Source: Erythroxylum novogranatense (lineage: Eukaryota; Streptophyta; Magnoliopsida; Malpighiales; Erythroxylaceae). Taken from it: a DNA stretch of 64,000 nt. This document shows, in pieces, positions 43,772 through 56,858 of this stretch. The stretch lies in the NCBI GenBank assembly GCA_029891385.1, contig CM057235.1, forward strand, positions 12,736,001 through 12,800,000. Reading direction: 5' to 3'. Numbering within the stretch: position 1 is the first letter of the stretch; the number at the start of each line of letters is the position of its first letter. The notes below the pieces were generated by a model. The model did not search any database. It worked only from the letters and a program-made list of their open reading frames with translations, and had not been told where the DNA came from. The translations under genes and the position numbers were made by a program.

Positions 43772-46650
43772 TATTAGCCCCAAATTTTTTCTTTTATTTT
43801 ATTTTATTTTATTTTATTAATTAAGCATGGTTAGACTAATTAAGAAATTGAGTTAGCATGAATTAAATATGATAGCATTAAATAACATAAGACATTAATT
43901 AGCATGTATTAGATGTGTTAGTTGGATTAAATGAATGAAAGGTAATTTAATGTGTTAAGTGGGCCTAAGTAAATGGGTCCAAATGAAATAGAAAAGAAGA
44001 GGAAGGCATAAGATGAAGGTAGAATAAATAGGCTTGAGTTATGGGCTTAAGTTAAATGAAGGTAGTATAAGAAAATAAGAAGGAAGGAGGAAATAAGGAA
44101 GGAAGTAGATGGGCTTGGGCTTAAGTAAGTAGGAAGAGATAAAAGAAGGAGGATTTAAATGAGTTAGAGAAGAAGAAAGAAAGAAACGAAAATAGAGAGG
44201 GAGAGGAAGTGAGTTTCGGTGAAGTGGAGAAGAAGAAGAAGAAAGGAAGAAAGGTGGTTTTTCCAAGAGTTTTGGGTGAGTTTTGAAAAAAGTCCAAGAG
44301 TTAAAAGTGTGGAGGAAGGTTCAAGCTTCATTTTTATACAAGAAATCTCTTGGTTAAGAAAAGGTTTAAGGTAAGTTATGATTTCAAAGTTAAGATTTTG
44401 TTTGGGTTTTTGGTTAGAAGGGTTGAGAATCAAGTGGGTTTAGTGATTCTAGAGTTAATTTCATGATTAAAGTTCATTGGGTTTTCAATTTTAGAAACCC
44501 TAAGTGATGTAAGGTTCTTTTCTTGTTATAAATGAAGGAGGACAAGAAAGAAAGGGAGAACAAGAAGAGGAACTTCCTTAGGCAAGCTTAAGCAAGGATA
44601 TAAGGTGAGTTCCATATTTATCTTTATGTATATAAGCAAATAAATGTTAATTAATGCATGTTATTAATGAGTTTTGATTACTTAGAAGATGTATTAAATG
44701 CTTGTAATTGAATGATGAATGTGGTTGTTGTAGACCATTAATGCTTGTGTTAAATGCTTGATATTGATGTTGATGATTCGATGAAAATCGAGTTAGTATT
44801 GGATGAAATGGATGAAATGAGTAATGAATGTACATTATGACTTGTGCATGAAATTGTACAATATGAAATATGCATGAAAGACAAGATTTTCAAGAAATAG
44901 TGAATTGGACAAGAATAGTTCAATCTTATGATTATGCATGATTGTATGTTATGTGGGTAAGGTATAGTCCCAAGAACCGCCACGCACGCCGACCATGAAA
45001 GCCTTCGCCTGCTGCCCGATTGTGGCATAGGATGATCCATTCATTGGACTCCTCAAGATTTGCCCATGTAAGCTCATTAAATGAGATTACGTGGTTGCCA
45101 AGAATATGGACTTACCGAGCCATTTGAGATGTTTAATTGTGATTACATGAGAATGCTAGAATTATGAATGTTGAATTGTGAAAGATTATGTTTGTGTATT
45201 GATGAATGTTGAATGGTGCATGCATTATGACTTATTGAACAATTGCTAAAAGTATGAATAATAAAAAGGACATGCTTGTTATATAAATATAAATGTGTTA
45301 CCCGTGGAGCGAAAAGCTCACCCCCCCAAAATTCTCCAGGAAATGAGCAGGATCCCGAGGAGCAAGCTTTTAAAGGCATTTACTCCAAGATCTTCTTTGG
45401 TCATGTTTTTGAAAGGATCTTTCTAGTGATCAATGCTTTAGGTTGCATTTCGAGAAAGCGGATGTATTTTGACAAGATGTATTTTGATTGAAATGTAATA
45501 GGCTTGAAATGCCTACTAAAGCATTGTAAAAACATTGTTTTGATATGAATGAAATGCATGAATTATGATTTATCATGATCTCTCAAAATCCTTTACTATC
45601 ATGTTTAAGCATGGTTTCCAAAGTTGTATGGAATTGTTTTGAAAATTCATGTGGGTAGATGAATGATGTAAGATTAAGTGAGATTATAGCATGTTGGGAG
45701 TGGAATGAATGAGTTGAGAGGTTTAGAAGTGTATATGGTGTTTGGAATAAGTCAAGAGAGAGTGTAGAGGGTTAGGTTTTGAGTTCTGAATAGATATAAG
45801 TCGAGTTATTGGACCCATAAGTCGACTTGTGAAGCTTTTGCAAAAATAAGTCGACTTGTTTGTTAGATAGGTCGAGTTATTTGCCCCGATAAGTCGACTT
45901 GTTAGTGATAAGTCGACTTATTTTCCTCGATAAGTCGAGTTGTCAGTATAAGTCGAGTTATGAGTGATTTTCCAGCATAAGTCAAGATGTTAGTCAAGTG
46001 TTTGGACATAGGTAGAGGCCGAATCTCATTTTGTGGTCTTCATCAAGGTTGTAGATCTAGATGTATAATTTCTAATGGTGCAAAAACGAAAGAATTATGA
46101 GTCATAGATTAAAAGTTATGAGAATCGCGCCAAAAGAGTTCAAATTTGACTTTGGAAGTGAGCATGGTCTATTGTTTTGGGAATAAATCCCTCATCCGAC
46201 CTCCAATTGAGGCGAGGCTTGAACCATTAACTTCCTAAGACTTGTATCTTTCTTGCTACAGAAATAGGTCTCAATTTGAGTTAAATTGAGGAAGTTTGCA
46301 TCAAAGTCGGTGAGAGGTCGATTAAGAGAGCATGTTTGAGTAGGAACTCCTTTAGGTTTCTGGAGCATATCTTGAGTTATAAAACCCCGATTGAGGTGAT
46401 TTTTGACTTAAATTAAGCAAGAGTCATAAGGCTATGACTTACAAGAGAAATCAATTCAAAATTAGGGTTAAATGAAATAAACCCTACATGGCAAGAGTTG
46501 GATTCCGATAATGGGATCCAGCAGTTGGGGTCCGGTCTCCGGGTCGGGTCCCGACATCTGTGGTATCAAAGCAAGTGTCTTGGGGATGGGCTCCACCCGG
46601 GCTCACATCCCGGGACAGTTGGGGTCCGGTCTACGGATCGGGTTCTGACA
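43772..46650 (+). mobile_element. Element B: 3' LTR
   Basis: 2879 bp, TATTAGCCCC...TTCTGACA, followed by GTTTA. Its terminus shows an internal direct repeat: TGGGGTCCGGTCTCCGGGTC (from 46526) and TGGGGTCCGGTCTACGGATC (from 46620), the first followed by a PBS-like site. It has the palindrome array at 45798-45988 and the hairpin at 45307-45319. Confidence 0.93.
45798..45988. repeat. AAGTCGACTT palindrome array in LTR B (3' copy)
   Basis: Identical by eye to 38028-38218. Confidence 0.9.
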
Positions 46651-47293
46651 GTTTAGGTGTGATGAACCCTAGTTTGTGATATATTATGTTTTAATATTTT
46701 ATTTAATGCAATTATTTTGATTGATTTATTGTGATTCAATTATGTGTTTTATGCTTATTCTAAAATATCTAGAATATTAGTGCATGACATGAAAGGAGTT
46801 CATTGCAAACCTAGAGATAGGTCGATATAAATCCTCTACATTAAGGTCAAACATAAAAGTGGAATTTATAAATCGATAAAGCAATCATAAGGCTTTTAAC
46901 TAGAAAGATTTTTGTCAATCAGTTAATGGATTTGGTGTTAGTAGTCTTAACAGAGTTATTAACATAAGATAGGAATTTCTACGAATAATCAATGAAATAA
47001 TAGTATAATAGAAGGTTAATTATTTAATTTTAGGGGGATTCATCACCTATACACCAATCTTTGATGTTGATTTTTCTAAGTAATTTTTTCATTTTTTGCT
47101 TTCATTATTGTTTCCAATTTTGGTTTATTTGTTTAAGTTTTATTTTTAAGTAAAAACCAAGTATCCAATTCGTAGGTTAGATAATAAGAGAAGGGAATTA
47201 CTAATACTTACTGTCTTCATGGGATAGACCTATACTTACTTGAGCTACGCTGTGCACTTACTGTCAATTTACTATTGATATATAAATATATCA
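46651..47293 (+). mobile_element. R-family LTR (R3), right part
   Basis: 46651-46655 is the second GTTTA. From 46656 (GGTGTGATGAACC) the sequence continues the R-family LTR to about 47293 (...ATATATCA), including 'GTCTTCATGGGATAGACC' near 47212, the counterpart of the conserved 3' LTR text of R1 and R2. Confidence 0.75.
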
Positions 47294-47838
47294 GTCACAT
47301 GATGCTAACACGATCCTACGTTTAACCTAAGTTGGTAGTACTAATTTAAATAAAAGTTTTATAGCAATATGGTACCTACATGGTATTGAACAAGTTTTAT
47401 CTAATATAAAACCCCCAGATATACGTATTGTAACTTGTAGTAATTGAGGTGTCGATCGCACAAGGAATTAGCTAAAAATAATTGAATCTTAACTTTGTAT
47501 AAGGTTGTAAAAACATGATTTAAATGAAAATAAAAATAACTAGAAAATTAAATAATTGAGTATGAGTTTAATGAAAATAAAATTCCAAAATTAACACAAT
47601 TAAATCAAATAGAGCACTAAACTGCTTAGCAAATGAGATGGAGGCAATAAAGCAAGATAGATCAATTATAAAAGTATAGGATTTATTCTATCATCATTTT
47701 GCTACATTAACCACTTTTGATTTAATCGGTATTGATCCTAGATTGTCAAAAGGTTGATTACTCTCCCTCAAGATCTAATCATTTAACCCTAATTAATAAT
47801 CCCTAATTGATTATGAAATTATGATTTTGCAATCCCTC
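47294..47838 (-). mobile_element. Minus-strand LTR-like relic, left part
   Basis: AT-rich with no ORF. Read on the minus strand it contains AGATCTTGAGGGAGAG and TCTAGGATCAATACC (about 47790-47730) and CCTTGTGCGATCGACACC (about 47465-47448), words resembling Tat/Athila LTRs. Continuity with 50465-50700 across the solo LTR is implied by the CCCTC duplication. Confidence 0.4.
47834..47838. repeat. Target-site duplication CCCTC (left) of minus-strand solo LTR
   Basis: CCCTC at 47834-47838 and again at 50460-50464. Confidence 0.85.
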
Positions 47839-50459
47839 TGTTGGACACCCTACCCTACAAGACACGTGTCTGGCGTCCTAAGTGACATCTGAGCACACAT
47901 CCCATATGGGTGGCGTGCTCACACCAGTTAGTCACGAAATTCAAACTCATTTCTTCAACTTCAGAACAAAATTTTGAAATCTTCGGATTAGAATTTCAAA
48001 ATGACTTCTTCAGAACAATTGTAACTCCATGTCTCTAGTTTAGTTTGAAATAAAAATAATCTCATTCAAAGCTCTATAACTCAAGATATGATTAAAAATC
48101 CAAAGTATGTTCATAACCAATTCATGCTCTTCCAACCAATACCCTCACTTTCTTTCCATCAATATGTTTCAAATCAACACCAAAGGCTACCAATTTTTAT
48201 TCATAGATAAAGGAATGTGTTAGGAAGCTATTTCTTTAAAAATCAAGTCATTTGGAGGTCAGATGAAAAAGTTATAGCCAAAAGAGTCAAACATGTTCAG
48301 GTTTGGGAAAACTTGCGGGTTGCGATCGCGACTTCCTTTTTTTTGTTTCTTCCTCAGACCTATTTTGGTAAAAAGGGAATAACTTTCACTAGAGATATTG
48401 GATTAAAGTCATTCAAAGATGGTTTCGAAGAAGAATTCTAGACCTACAATTTCTATAAAGACTCCAAAAAGATATTTTGCCTTTAAAAGGGTCAAAATTT
48501 CAAATCAATGTAGTTATCCCGTATGTCCATCCTATGCAACATCACAAACTTCTAATGATCATATCTCTCAACTCCTATATCCAAAAATTTCATACTATAT
48601 AGCGTGGGAATGCTAGAAGGATAAAATAAAACTTTTAAGAAGACAAATCTATCAAAGTCACCCTAGATTAATACAGTTTTTTCCTTGAAATCATAACACA
48701 AGTTTTTATCCTTATGGAAAACTTGAATATGTAATGAACAATTTGGAAATGTCATGGGAAAAACGCAATCATATTTCATTAACATCAAAGGATAAAAGTT
48801 TTACAAAGCTTTAATGAGCATTTCTAGCCACAATACATCAATATCTCAAAACCCAAAATACAAAAGATATATGAACAATAATTTTCTCAAAATGTGACTA
48901 AATTCTTGTGTTTTAAAAAATCTAGCTTATAGTACAAAAACATGCATAATCGGAGTGATTCCTTGAGACTCTTTCACTTGATCTCTTGCTCGTCACCTAG
49001 AGATGGGAAGAAAAGGGGGGGGGGGGGGTGAGCTTAAAAGTTTGTGGGTAATAGTTTTATAATCTGTAACACGCAAAAACCATTGAAACATTCATTTCTA
49101 TTGTAAAACTCACATTGAATCATGAAACACACATTTCCCAATTCTCAATTTTTCAAACAATTTATAAGCAACATAAATCATGCATTCAACAAACTTGCAA
49201 CACATACACATATCAAAATGGTTTGGGAGGTCCGTAAACAGAACGACCTAACACGTTCTCATGTAATGGTCATGTGTAGTCATGAACAGAACGAACTAAC
49301 ACAATCCCATATAGTGGTTTTACGTAGTCGTAAACATGAGGACGTCCATGAAAGAGCTCCATACCACTAGCGGGCAGGCGGGAGAAGACTTTAGTTAAAG
49401 TGCACTTGACATACATAATGGACTAAACCAAACCCACATAATCATGCATTTTTCAACTTGTAAATATGTTGCCCAAACATGGCGCTTTTCTGAAACTTGA
49501 TTTCATAAACATAATATCTTTTTAAAATCATTTTCATATTCTTTCCAAAATCATTTCCATCGTTCATTTCATAAGTCAATAACACAATTCATATAGACAC
49601 ATGTAGCACTTTCTTAAAGCATTAAAAAATAAATAAATGCACATAAATAAAGTAGTTGAAAATCATTTATTTCCATTTCTTGAAAGAAACATTAATGGTT
49701 TATTACTCAATTATAAAAATGTAACCAACCTTGAATTCCTTGCTTAAAATTTGCTTAAGGATGCCTCTCCTCTTGCTCCTCTTGCCTTTCTTGATTTCCT
49801 TCAACATTTGCAAAAATCTCATTCAATAGGAATTCAAATTAAAAACCTAAAAAACACACATTCACTAAAATTGACCTTATAATGCTTAAACCCATGCATT
49901 TCTTAAGCTTCATGAATCAAAACACTTCCGAAAATCCAAAATATTTAGTAAGACCTTACCTTAAATCTTCACCAAATGAAGAGTTTCTTAGTTCTAATGA
50001 AAGCTCTTCTCTCCCTCTTTCTTTTTCTCTTATTGGACAACCTCAAAATCCCTCTTTAAAGCTAAGAAAAGATGAAACCTAACTCAAACTTCCTTCTTTT
50101 CTCTTAAAGAACCAAAACCTCTCTTCCTTTCTTCTTTGTTTTCGTAATTCACTCTTCTTTCCCTTTAATTCACTTTTTTTCTTCCCAAATGCAAGACAAC
50201 ATTTTTCCTCTTCCCATTCTACCATTATTGAATGCTAAAAGTCCACTTTACCCTTCCTTTAATGTTTTAAGATTTTAAATGCTTAAGTGTTATGCCTAAA
50301 TTGCCCTCATGCATTCTTATCACTTTTAATTTAATAATCCAATGAATTAAATCCTACTGACATAGACATAATAATTTAAACTCTAAAAATAAATCTACCA
50401 ACACCTCATAATTCATTTAAATCATGCTTAACTAAAGAAAAAAAATTCGAGGGCCAACA
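47839..50459 (-). mobile_element. Solo LTR related to LTR B, minus strand
   Basis: 2621 bp with TGTTGG/CCAACA ends and a perfect CCCTC duplication, and no internal sequence. On the minus strand it starts TGTTGGCCCTCGAATTTTTT and continues with AGTTAAGCATG, close to the start of LTR B. It contains TATAAAACTATTACCC and a G14 run (49015-49028, C14 on the minus strand) followed by AGCTCACC in the same order as B. The small ORFs at 48217-48616 and 49122-49370 lie inside it and are not recognised as genes. Confidence 0.85.
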
Positions 50460-50464
50460 CCCTC

Positions 50465-50700
50465 GATTAATAAAAGTAGCCTATGTCTTCAACAATTTCT
50501 TAAGCGATCTATAGGATAATAGGGCCCTCACATAAGATCTCTCTTCGTAAGGTTATCAATTTGATATTTATGTGACTTATTAGGTTGTTAAATCTCATTA
50601 CCCAACCTAATCATATAACAATTGATTTAATATCTCGATTTATTATTAAAGTATGCGTAAACATAAATATCACAATACTCAAACATTTCATTAATCCTTA
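50465..50700 (-). mobile_element. Minus-strand LTR-like relic, right part
   Basis: AT-rich continuation of 47294-47838 after the solo LTR; on the minus strand it reads AAGAGAGATCTTATGTGAGG (about 50547-50528). No ORF. The right limit is set only by the change in base composition near 50700. Confidence 0.35.
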
Positions 50701-51111
50701 TAAAATATCTATAATTCTCTCTCCTTGTGAGGGTTTCTCTCTCGAGTTATGAGAGGTCTGGGCGGTTTCTTCCTGTCTTTTTGATGGTGGTTAGGGTTTT
50801 GTTGAGGGATCATTACTGATTCGTTTTCTCTAAGTTAGGTCTTGTCTTAGAGTTGTGTTTTAGGTATTGGAGTTCTCTTCCTTTGAATTTTTGCGCTTGA
50901 CTCTCTTCGTTTGACGAGTTTCAGAGCACTTCCACTCTACGATCTCTTATTCTAGGGGATTTGGGGTTTGGTTTGGGGGCTTTTTGATGGCTACTTTTGA
51001 GATCTAAATTGCTTCGGGCCGTGATTTGATTGCTGAGTCCTCGCGTTGTGTGGTTGTAGGTAAGCTTATTTCTGATAGGGTTGTGAACCGGACTGGAGTT
51101 TTTGGCGTTCT
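50701..51111 (+). pseudogene. Probable 5' end of a plus-strand LINE ORF1, interrupted by element D
   Basis: A G/T-rich leader is followed by ATG 50987 (MATFEI, then an in-frame TAG-type break) and the frame RCVVVGKLISDRVVNRTGVFGVL split over 51045-51111. It resembles the start of the DUF4283 part of plant L1 ORF1 (...CLVGKLLT..VN..). The frame is cut at 51111 by element D. The match is short, so the call is tentative. Confidence 0.4.
51107..51111. repeat. Left target site of element D, GTTCT
   Basis: The five bases before TGTAACATCCCG. The partner copy would lie beyond the 3' LTR of D, outside the window. Confidence 0.5.
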
Positions 51112-52010
51112 TGTAACATCCCGTTACTGATAGCAAGGGTATTTTGGTAATTCTGGGTTAGACTGATAGGTTTCATTGCATTCACTGATTGAACATGTTC
51201 CTGGCCTCTAATTATAGAGGCCGGTTTCTTGCATATGCATTTATTCATAGGTACATGCATTCATGATTTTCCGGCATTTAATTGTGAGTATAAATTGATT
51301 GGATTGTGAACTGACTGGACTGACTGGATTGTAATTGATTGAGAAATTAGGAGTAAATGGACTCGAATGACTGATTTAGAATAGCCTAAGAGTGACTGGT
51401 AATTGATAGTGATTTATAGGAAATTTTTGGGATATTCGGGAGAAAATGCCCGGACCGGAAATTTTAGAGTGATGTATTAATTGATCAGATAATCTTGAAA
51501 GAATGGTCCAATGGCAAGGATAATATTAGGGTTATACTGTTAGGAAATTAAAATGTTGAGCTATTGAAATTTAGAGACTGAAATTTGGACTGATTTGGAG
51601 ACCTATGTCTATAAATAGATAGGTTTGAAAGAAATTGGGGAAAATTGGTCTAAGGCATTTCGTTTCTTCTTCTTCCCCTCTACGGTGATCTTCGATTTCT
51701 CCCAACGGTGAGATCCTTCGATTTTTCCTTGTGGTTTTCTCCTCATTGTGTAAGGCTAACTTGTTTATTGTGATTGATGAAGGATTGAGAAGCTATAGAG
51801 TGGATCATCGTTGATTTTGAAAGATTTTAGGGTTTACGATATTTTTGAGAGATCTGTGGATTGGAGCTTGATTGGTAAGTTTTAATGGTTTTAATGTTGT
51901 TATTGATGGTTTTTATGGCATTTATTATGGTTGATTGAGTAGTTGGGAGAGTTAATGGTGGTTTTATAGAGAGAGAAATAGCTGAAAACAATTGGAGAAG
52001 ACGAAGGATT

Positions 52011-52195
52011 CGTCGCACGCCGCGACGAATTTTAATTCATTCGTCGCGACGAGGGAGAAGAGGACGTCGCAGCGAGCGTCATTTAATTGACGCCGCGACG
52101 AGTCTTCTTCGCCTCGCGGCGTGCCCGAATTAAATTGTTCGCCGCGGCGAGTGGACCATTTCACGCCGTGACGAGGGCCTCTTGGCCGCAGCGAA
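52011..52195. repeat. GTCGCGACG/GCCGCGACG word array in LTR D
   Basis: About nine occurrences of CGYSGCGRCG-like words, including the palindrome-bearing CGTCGCGACG at about 52043-52052, in 185 bp of otherwise AT-rich LTR. It stands at the same relative place as the array in LTR A but without the 24-bp tandem structure. Confidence 0.85.
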
Positions 52196-53449
52196 GGGGA
52201 CTGTTCCATTGAATCAATTTCAAATTATTGGGCATAATTCATGGTGTAGACCTCTGATTGAGGTGATTCCAGATTCGTTACGGACTAGAGAAAGAGGTCT
52301 ACAATTGAGGATAATTATAGGAATTAGAATTGATTTAAGTGACATTGATTTACAGAGAATAAAGTCAATTATGGTTCATAGTGTGACCTAAATATTGAAT
52401 TGAGACAATTGGAGTTTTAATTGGGATTCTCAATAGAGGTTTTGACCCAATGGATAGGAAATTGCTTTAGGAAATATGAATTGAGGAAATTGAACTGAAT
52501 TTTAGGATTGGATCCATTATTGTCTATCAATTGAGCGAAGAGTTAGAATGGGACATAAGAGTTCAAATTGGGTTTTAGCGCCGGGAAAATCGTGAACATG
52601 CGTTGTACATAATTTCACTGAGACATATGCATCGATGAACTATTTAATTGAGCATCTAGTAATGGACCGTATTTTTTCATTATAGAGGCGCCGTTGGATC
52701 GTCATTCCACGGACATTGCTGGAACTTCCAGCGTGCTTCGGAAGTTACTGTGAGTAACCTAGTTGGTTTCTCAAATTCCTGACTGTTCAAATGCTTAACG
52801 CGAATTACTTGCCAAATGTGAAACTGTATGATTACTGAAATATACATGATTGGATGGTATGTCTCTACTGTATTAGACTGTAAAATTGCATGATCACTTT
52901 CTCTCGCTTCGATTGGATTATTGTCTTTGGATGAATTATCAGATTCTTGAGAAATACAATCTCGGGCTTTTATAGCCATACATCAATCATCAATACCGAA
53001 TTATCGAACAACGCATTGCATGCATAAATACATGATCAGATAATAGAATGTGACCCAAGTTGCTATTATCACTGAAAAGAACCTCGAGCTCAAAATCTTC
53101 GACCGCCTCGAGCCCGGGAGAAACTCGACACGCCCCCATCGAACATCGATTGAGCACTTGGGCACAATCTTGAATAATCGGAAAGAGTCTCATATGCATT
53201 ATATACATGATGATTGAATTGCCAAATTGTGTGATGATTATTGAACGTGTGATGCCATGATTTCTCAGAAATTGTGATGTGATATCGTAAAGCGTTCTAT
53301 GCTATCGTAATATTGTCACCGACATCGTATAATCGTTATAAACTACTATAAATTGTTATATAATCTTTATTAATTGAGTATTATTGTGCGTGTTGTACGC
53401 AATTTGCGTAATGCATGATTTGAGTGAACCATCGATGATGGTTTCTCAC

Positions 53450-53465
53450 TGAGTTCGCAAACTCA
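53450..53465 (+). other. Stem-loop TGAGTT-CGCA-AACTCA in LTR D
   Basis: Six perfect base pairs with a CGCA loop, followed by CCC and then TTTTTCAGG. It is the counterpart of 7890-7904 in LTR A and 37532-37543 in LTR B. Confidence 0.6.
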
Positions 53466-53888
53466 CCCAAAATTGCAACCTATTTTTCAGGACTGATAGA
53501 GTAGACCCCTAGCTCCGGAGATAGTCTTTTCCTGCCGTGCGAGCGTGCTGGCAAGAGAAGCGATGGCTCACAAGTCGGTCAGCTGGGTTGGATTTTGAGG
53601 ATGACTTAGAATAGATGCTTATATCAGTTCCCTTTTGGTTTTGTTTAGGGGACTGATAGACTTGTCTATTCTGCTTTTAGATGACTGTATTGAAATTGCT
53701 GCTATGATAAGATTATTTTGGATTTTTAAAAGTTACTGATTTATGATATTATGGTTTTAATTATTGCGATGCCATGTGGATATTATTGGGAAAATGTTCT
53801 GGTAGTGCACCTTTATCGTGGGATATGTGTCGGAGCGACCTTCAGGTTTCTCGATGTGTACCCTACGGTGAGGGGGTGCTACATTAAG

Positions 53889-53900
53889 TGGTATCAGAGC
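53889..53900 (+). promoter_or_regulatory. Primer-binding site of element D
   Basis: TGGTATCAGAGC, five bases after the LTR end. Confidence 0.9.
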
Positions 53901-54028
53901 ATGGTTTGGCATCTTTTGGGATTAGTGAAATTAAGCTGGAATCACTGCAAGAATAGTGGAACTGATCGAAATTTCTTGTCTGTTTTAGGTCATCCGTCCT
54001 TGGAGATCGAGTTGAGTTACCAGCTGAC

Positions 54029-55037
54029 CTGGAATCGGTAGGAGCTAGTAGGGAGTTTCCTGCGCCTCGTTCAGAGGAGTTGCCTCCTCGAGTTCTTGTG
54101 AGACGGGAACGGAGATATGATCAACTGCGTAAGCAGGGGGCGGTTGACTTCTATGGCAGCGCCGACCCTGCGGAGGCTGAGGGATGGTTAGAGAGGACTG
54201 AGAGAGTCCTCAATCAGATGGACTGCGACCCGGATGAGCGTTTTGACTATGCGGTTTCTCTGCTACAGGGTCCTGCATATCAGTGGTGGAAGACTGTCCC
54301 GGGCAGTACCACCAGGCCTTGCACACTGACATGGGATGATTTTCTGAGGGCGTTCAAGGACAATTTCATGCCCAAGATTTATCTAGAGATGAAGTTACAG
54401 GAGTTCTTAGAGTCGAGATAGGCGGTTGGCGTGGCCAACTATGAGTCTTGATTCAACGAGTTAGTGGTATATGCTTCTTCACCGGTGGCTTCGTCGACAA
54501 GTGTCGACGCTTGAGGGCGGACTCAATCTGAGATCCGTACCTATTGGCTAGATCGATATGGGTAATTTTATTGAGTATGAAATTTGCGGCGAAGGAGGAT
54601 AGAGCATTCTTGAGACAACAGTCTGTTGAGACTAGTCAGGGGACCAGGATTAAGAGATCCAGTGACAGCCAGGGCATTGCTAGCAGAGGGTATAGCAAGC
54701 GGCAGACTAGGCCCTTCAGATCTGCAGGAGGGGCTAGACAGACTGGTTATGGCTAGAGGGGCAGATTCGTACAGACTGTTAGTGGTGGCGGCAGTGCCAG
54801 AGTTTCAGGACAGTCTGCTCCTTTATGTGAGCATTGTGGTAAGAGACACGGTGGAGAGTGTCGATGGCTATCTGGAGCCTGCTTGAGGTGTGGTTCGATG
54901 GACCACCTAGTGAGGAACTGCCCAGAGACTTTGGGAGCCCAGTCTACTATGACCGAAGATCAGCAATAATACCATGGCAATGAGAGCATGGAGGTGGATC
55001 CGGATGGAGAGGCCGAGGCCGAACAGAGGGGTCCGCA
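54029..55037 (+). pseudogene. Element D gag, frame broken
   Basis: The position of the gag ATG of element A is CTG (54029) here, so the usual start is lost. The frame from there is clean to TAG 54419 and includes WLERTERVLNQMD and YQWWKTVPG. A patch at 54421-54560 changes frame several times. The basic linker and then CEHCGKRHGGEC and the knuckle CLRCGSMDHLVRNC (about 54825-54918) are readable. A second disturbed patch lies at 54940-55035. Confidence 0.85.
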
Positions 55038-55472
55038 GTGAGGTCAGAGGGACCGAGCAGACAACAGTCGCAGGCTAGGGTCTATGCCATGACTCGGCAG
55101 GAGGCCCAGGATTCCCCGGATGTTGTTGCGGGTATGTTTCTTATTTTTGGTCTCGAAGCATATGCATTGTTGGATCCTAGATCCACTCATTCCTTCATTA
55201 CATTGCATTTAGCATGTAGACTGCATGGGGATAGGCAGAGGTTACAGTATGGGTTAGAGGTGAGTACACCTCTAGATAGTACGACTGTATTGGGAGAGGT
55301 CTGTATGGGATGTCAGGTTCAGATCGATCGAGCAATTTTGAGTGCCGATCTGATCGTTTTGGCTCTGAGGGAGATTGACGTGATATTGGGGATAGATTGG
55401 TTGACTGCTCATAGGGCTATCATGGACTGTTATACCAAGGAGGTTGTATTGGAATCTCTGGTCAGCCCGTGA
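55038..55472 (+). pseudogene. Element D aspartic protease
   Basis: The frame contains ARVYAMTRQEAQDSPDVVAG and LLDPRSTHSFIT (about 55165), where the family DPGSTHSF motif has Gly changed to Arg next to the catalytic Asp, then VILGIDWLTAHRAIMDCY. It ends at TGA 55470 and RT begins in another frame at 55476. The G-to-R change would be expected to abolish protease function. Confidence 0.85.
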
Positions 55473-55475
55473 GGC

Positions 55476-56858
55476 GTGTTCCGAGGAGTTAGTCAGGCAG
55501 TGCCAGCGAGGATGATATCCTTCTTGAGTGCCCTGAGATTGATGCAGGGAGGTTGTGAGGCCTATCTGGTACACGTAGTGGATTCCAGAGTAGAGATGAG
55601 ATTGCAGGATGTTCCCGTAGTCAGAGAATTTCCAGATGTATTTCCCGAGGAGTTACCGGGATTGCCGCCAGAGCGGGAGATCGAGTTTGAGATTGATTTT
55701 GTTCCCGGTACAGCCCCTATATCGATTCCTCCGTATAGTATGGCACCGGTGGAACTGAGAGAGCTTAAGGCTCAGTTGCAGGAGCTACTGGATAAGGAGT
55801 TTATTAGACTGAGTGTTTCGCCATGGGGAGCTCCGGTACTATTTTTGAAGAAGAAGGACGGGACATTGAGACTGTGTATCGATTATAGGCAGTTGAATCG
55901 GGTAATAGTAAAGAATAAGTATCCACTTCCTAGGATTGACGATCTATTTGATCAGTTGCAGGGAGCTCAGGTGTTCACTAAATTGGATCTGAGATCAGGC
56001 TATTACCAGTTGAGGATTACAGAGGCCGATGTGCCTAAGAGTGCCTTCAGGAGCAGGTACGGGCATTTCAAGTTCCTAGTGATGCCGTTTGGGTTGACTA
56101 ATGCCCCGGTAGCCTTTATGGCTTTGATGAATAGAGTTTTTCAGCCCTACCTGGATCGGTTCGTGATAGTATTTATTGATGATATACTGATTTATTCGAG
56201 GAGTAGGCAGGAGCACGCTGAGCACCTGAGGATTGTTCTTCAGGTTATGAGAGAGAGACAGCTGTTCGCTAAATTCACTAAGTGTGAATTTTGGCTAGAT
56301 GAGATTGTATTTCTAGGGCACGTAGTGTCCGGTGAGGGTATCCAGGTGGATCCTCACAAGATAGAGGCAGTTATGAGTTGGGAGATTCCGAGGAGTGTGC
56401 CAGAGTTACGGAGTTTCCTAGGATTGGCCGGATATTACCGGAGGTTCGTCGAGGGCTTTTCGTTGATCTCCGCCCCTTTGACGAAGCTATTGAGGAAGAA
56501 TGTGCCGTTTAGATGGTCTAAGGAGTGCCAGAAAAGCTTGGAGGAGCTGAAACATCGGTTGACTACTGCACCGGTGTTGAGCATTCCTTCTGGTACTGGA
56601 GGCTTTGTGGTTTTCAGTGATGCCTCGCATCAGGGACTGGGATGTGTATTGATGCAGCATGGGAGAGTTATAGCGTATGCCTCGAGACAGTTGAGGTCTC
56701 ATGAGGTGAATTATCCAGTGCATGACTTAGAGTTGGCCGCAGTGGTTTTTGCTCTGAAGATCTGGAGACATTATCTGTATGGGGAGACGTTCCAGATCTT
56801 CACCGATCATAAGAGTTTGAGGTATTTGTTGAGTCAGAGAAAGCTCAATCTGAGATAG
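55476..56858 (+). CDS. Element D reverse transcriptase-RNase H, long open frame
   Basis: An uninterrupted 460-codon frame and the best preserved pol segment of the window. RT blocks: [59 protein letters not shown] and catalytic FIDDILIYS (about 56173-56199). RNase [30 protein letters not shown] and TDHKSL. It ends at TAG 56856 (expected CAG or CGG), just before the end of RNase H. The start is internal to the Gag-Pol polyprotein, so the ORF start is nominal. It belongs to the Tekay-like lineage, close to element A. It is not a functional gene because gag, protease and integrase are broken. Confidence 0.9.
   Translation: MFRGVSQAVPARMISFLSALRLMQGGCEAYLVHVVDSRVEMRLQDVPVVREFPDVFPEELPGLPPEREIEFEIDFVPGTAPISIPPYSMAPVELRELKAQLQELLDKEFIRLSVSPWGAPVLFLKKKDGTLRLCIDYRQLNRVIVKNKYPLPRIDDLFDQLQGAQVFTKLDLRSGYYQLRITEADVPKSAFRSRYGHFKFLVMPFGLTNAPVAFMALMNRVFQPYLDRFVIVFIDDILIYSRSRQEHAEHLRIVLQVMRERQLFAKFTKCEFWLDEIVFLGHVVSGEGIQVDPHKIEAVMSWEIPRSVPELRSFLGLAGYYRRFVEGFSLISAPLTKLLRKNVPFRWSKECQKSLEELKHRLTTAPVLSIPSGTGGFVVFSDASHQGLGCVLMQHGRVIAYASRQLRSHEVNYPVHDLELAAVVFALKIWRHYLYGETFQIFTDHKSLRYLLSQRKLNLR

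Larger units (their letters stand above)
51112..53883 (+). mobile_element. Element D: 5' LTR (Tekay-like chromovirus related to A)
   Basis: 2772 bp, TGTAACATCCCGTTACTG...GGTGCTACA. It shares its start, end and many blocks with LTR A but is clearly diverged. It contains a CG-rich palindrome array at 52011-52195 and the stem-loop TGAGTT-CGCA-AACTCA at 53450-53465, followed by CCCAAAATTGC and TTTTTCAGG. Confidence 0.9.

Noticed and set aside
48217..48616. Possible host gene (two adjacent plus-strand ORFs)
   Set aside because: Both lie inside a solo LTR with perfect CCCTC target duplications and match no known family.
49882..50082. Serine-rich 66-codon ORF
   Set aside because: Inside the same solo LTR; low-complexity CTTC/TCTC tract on the antisense strand.
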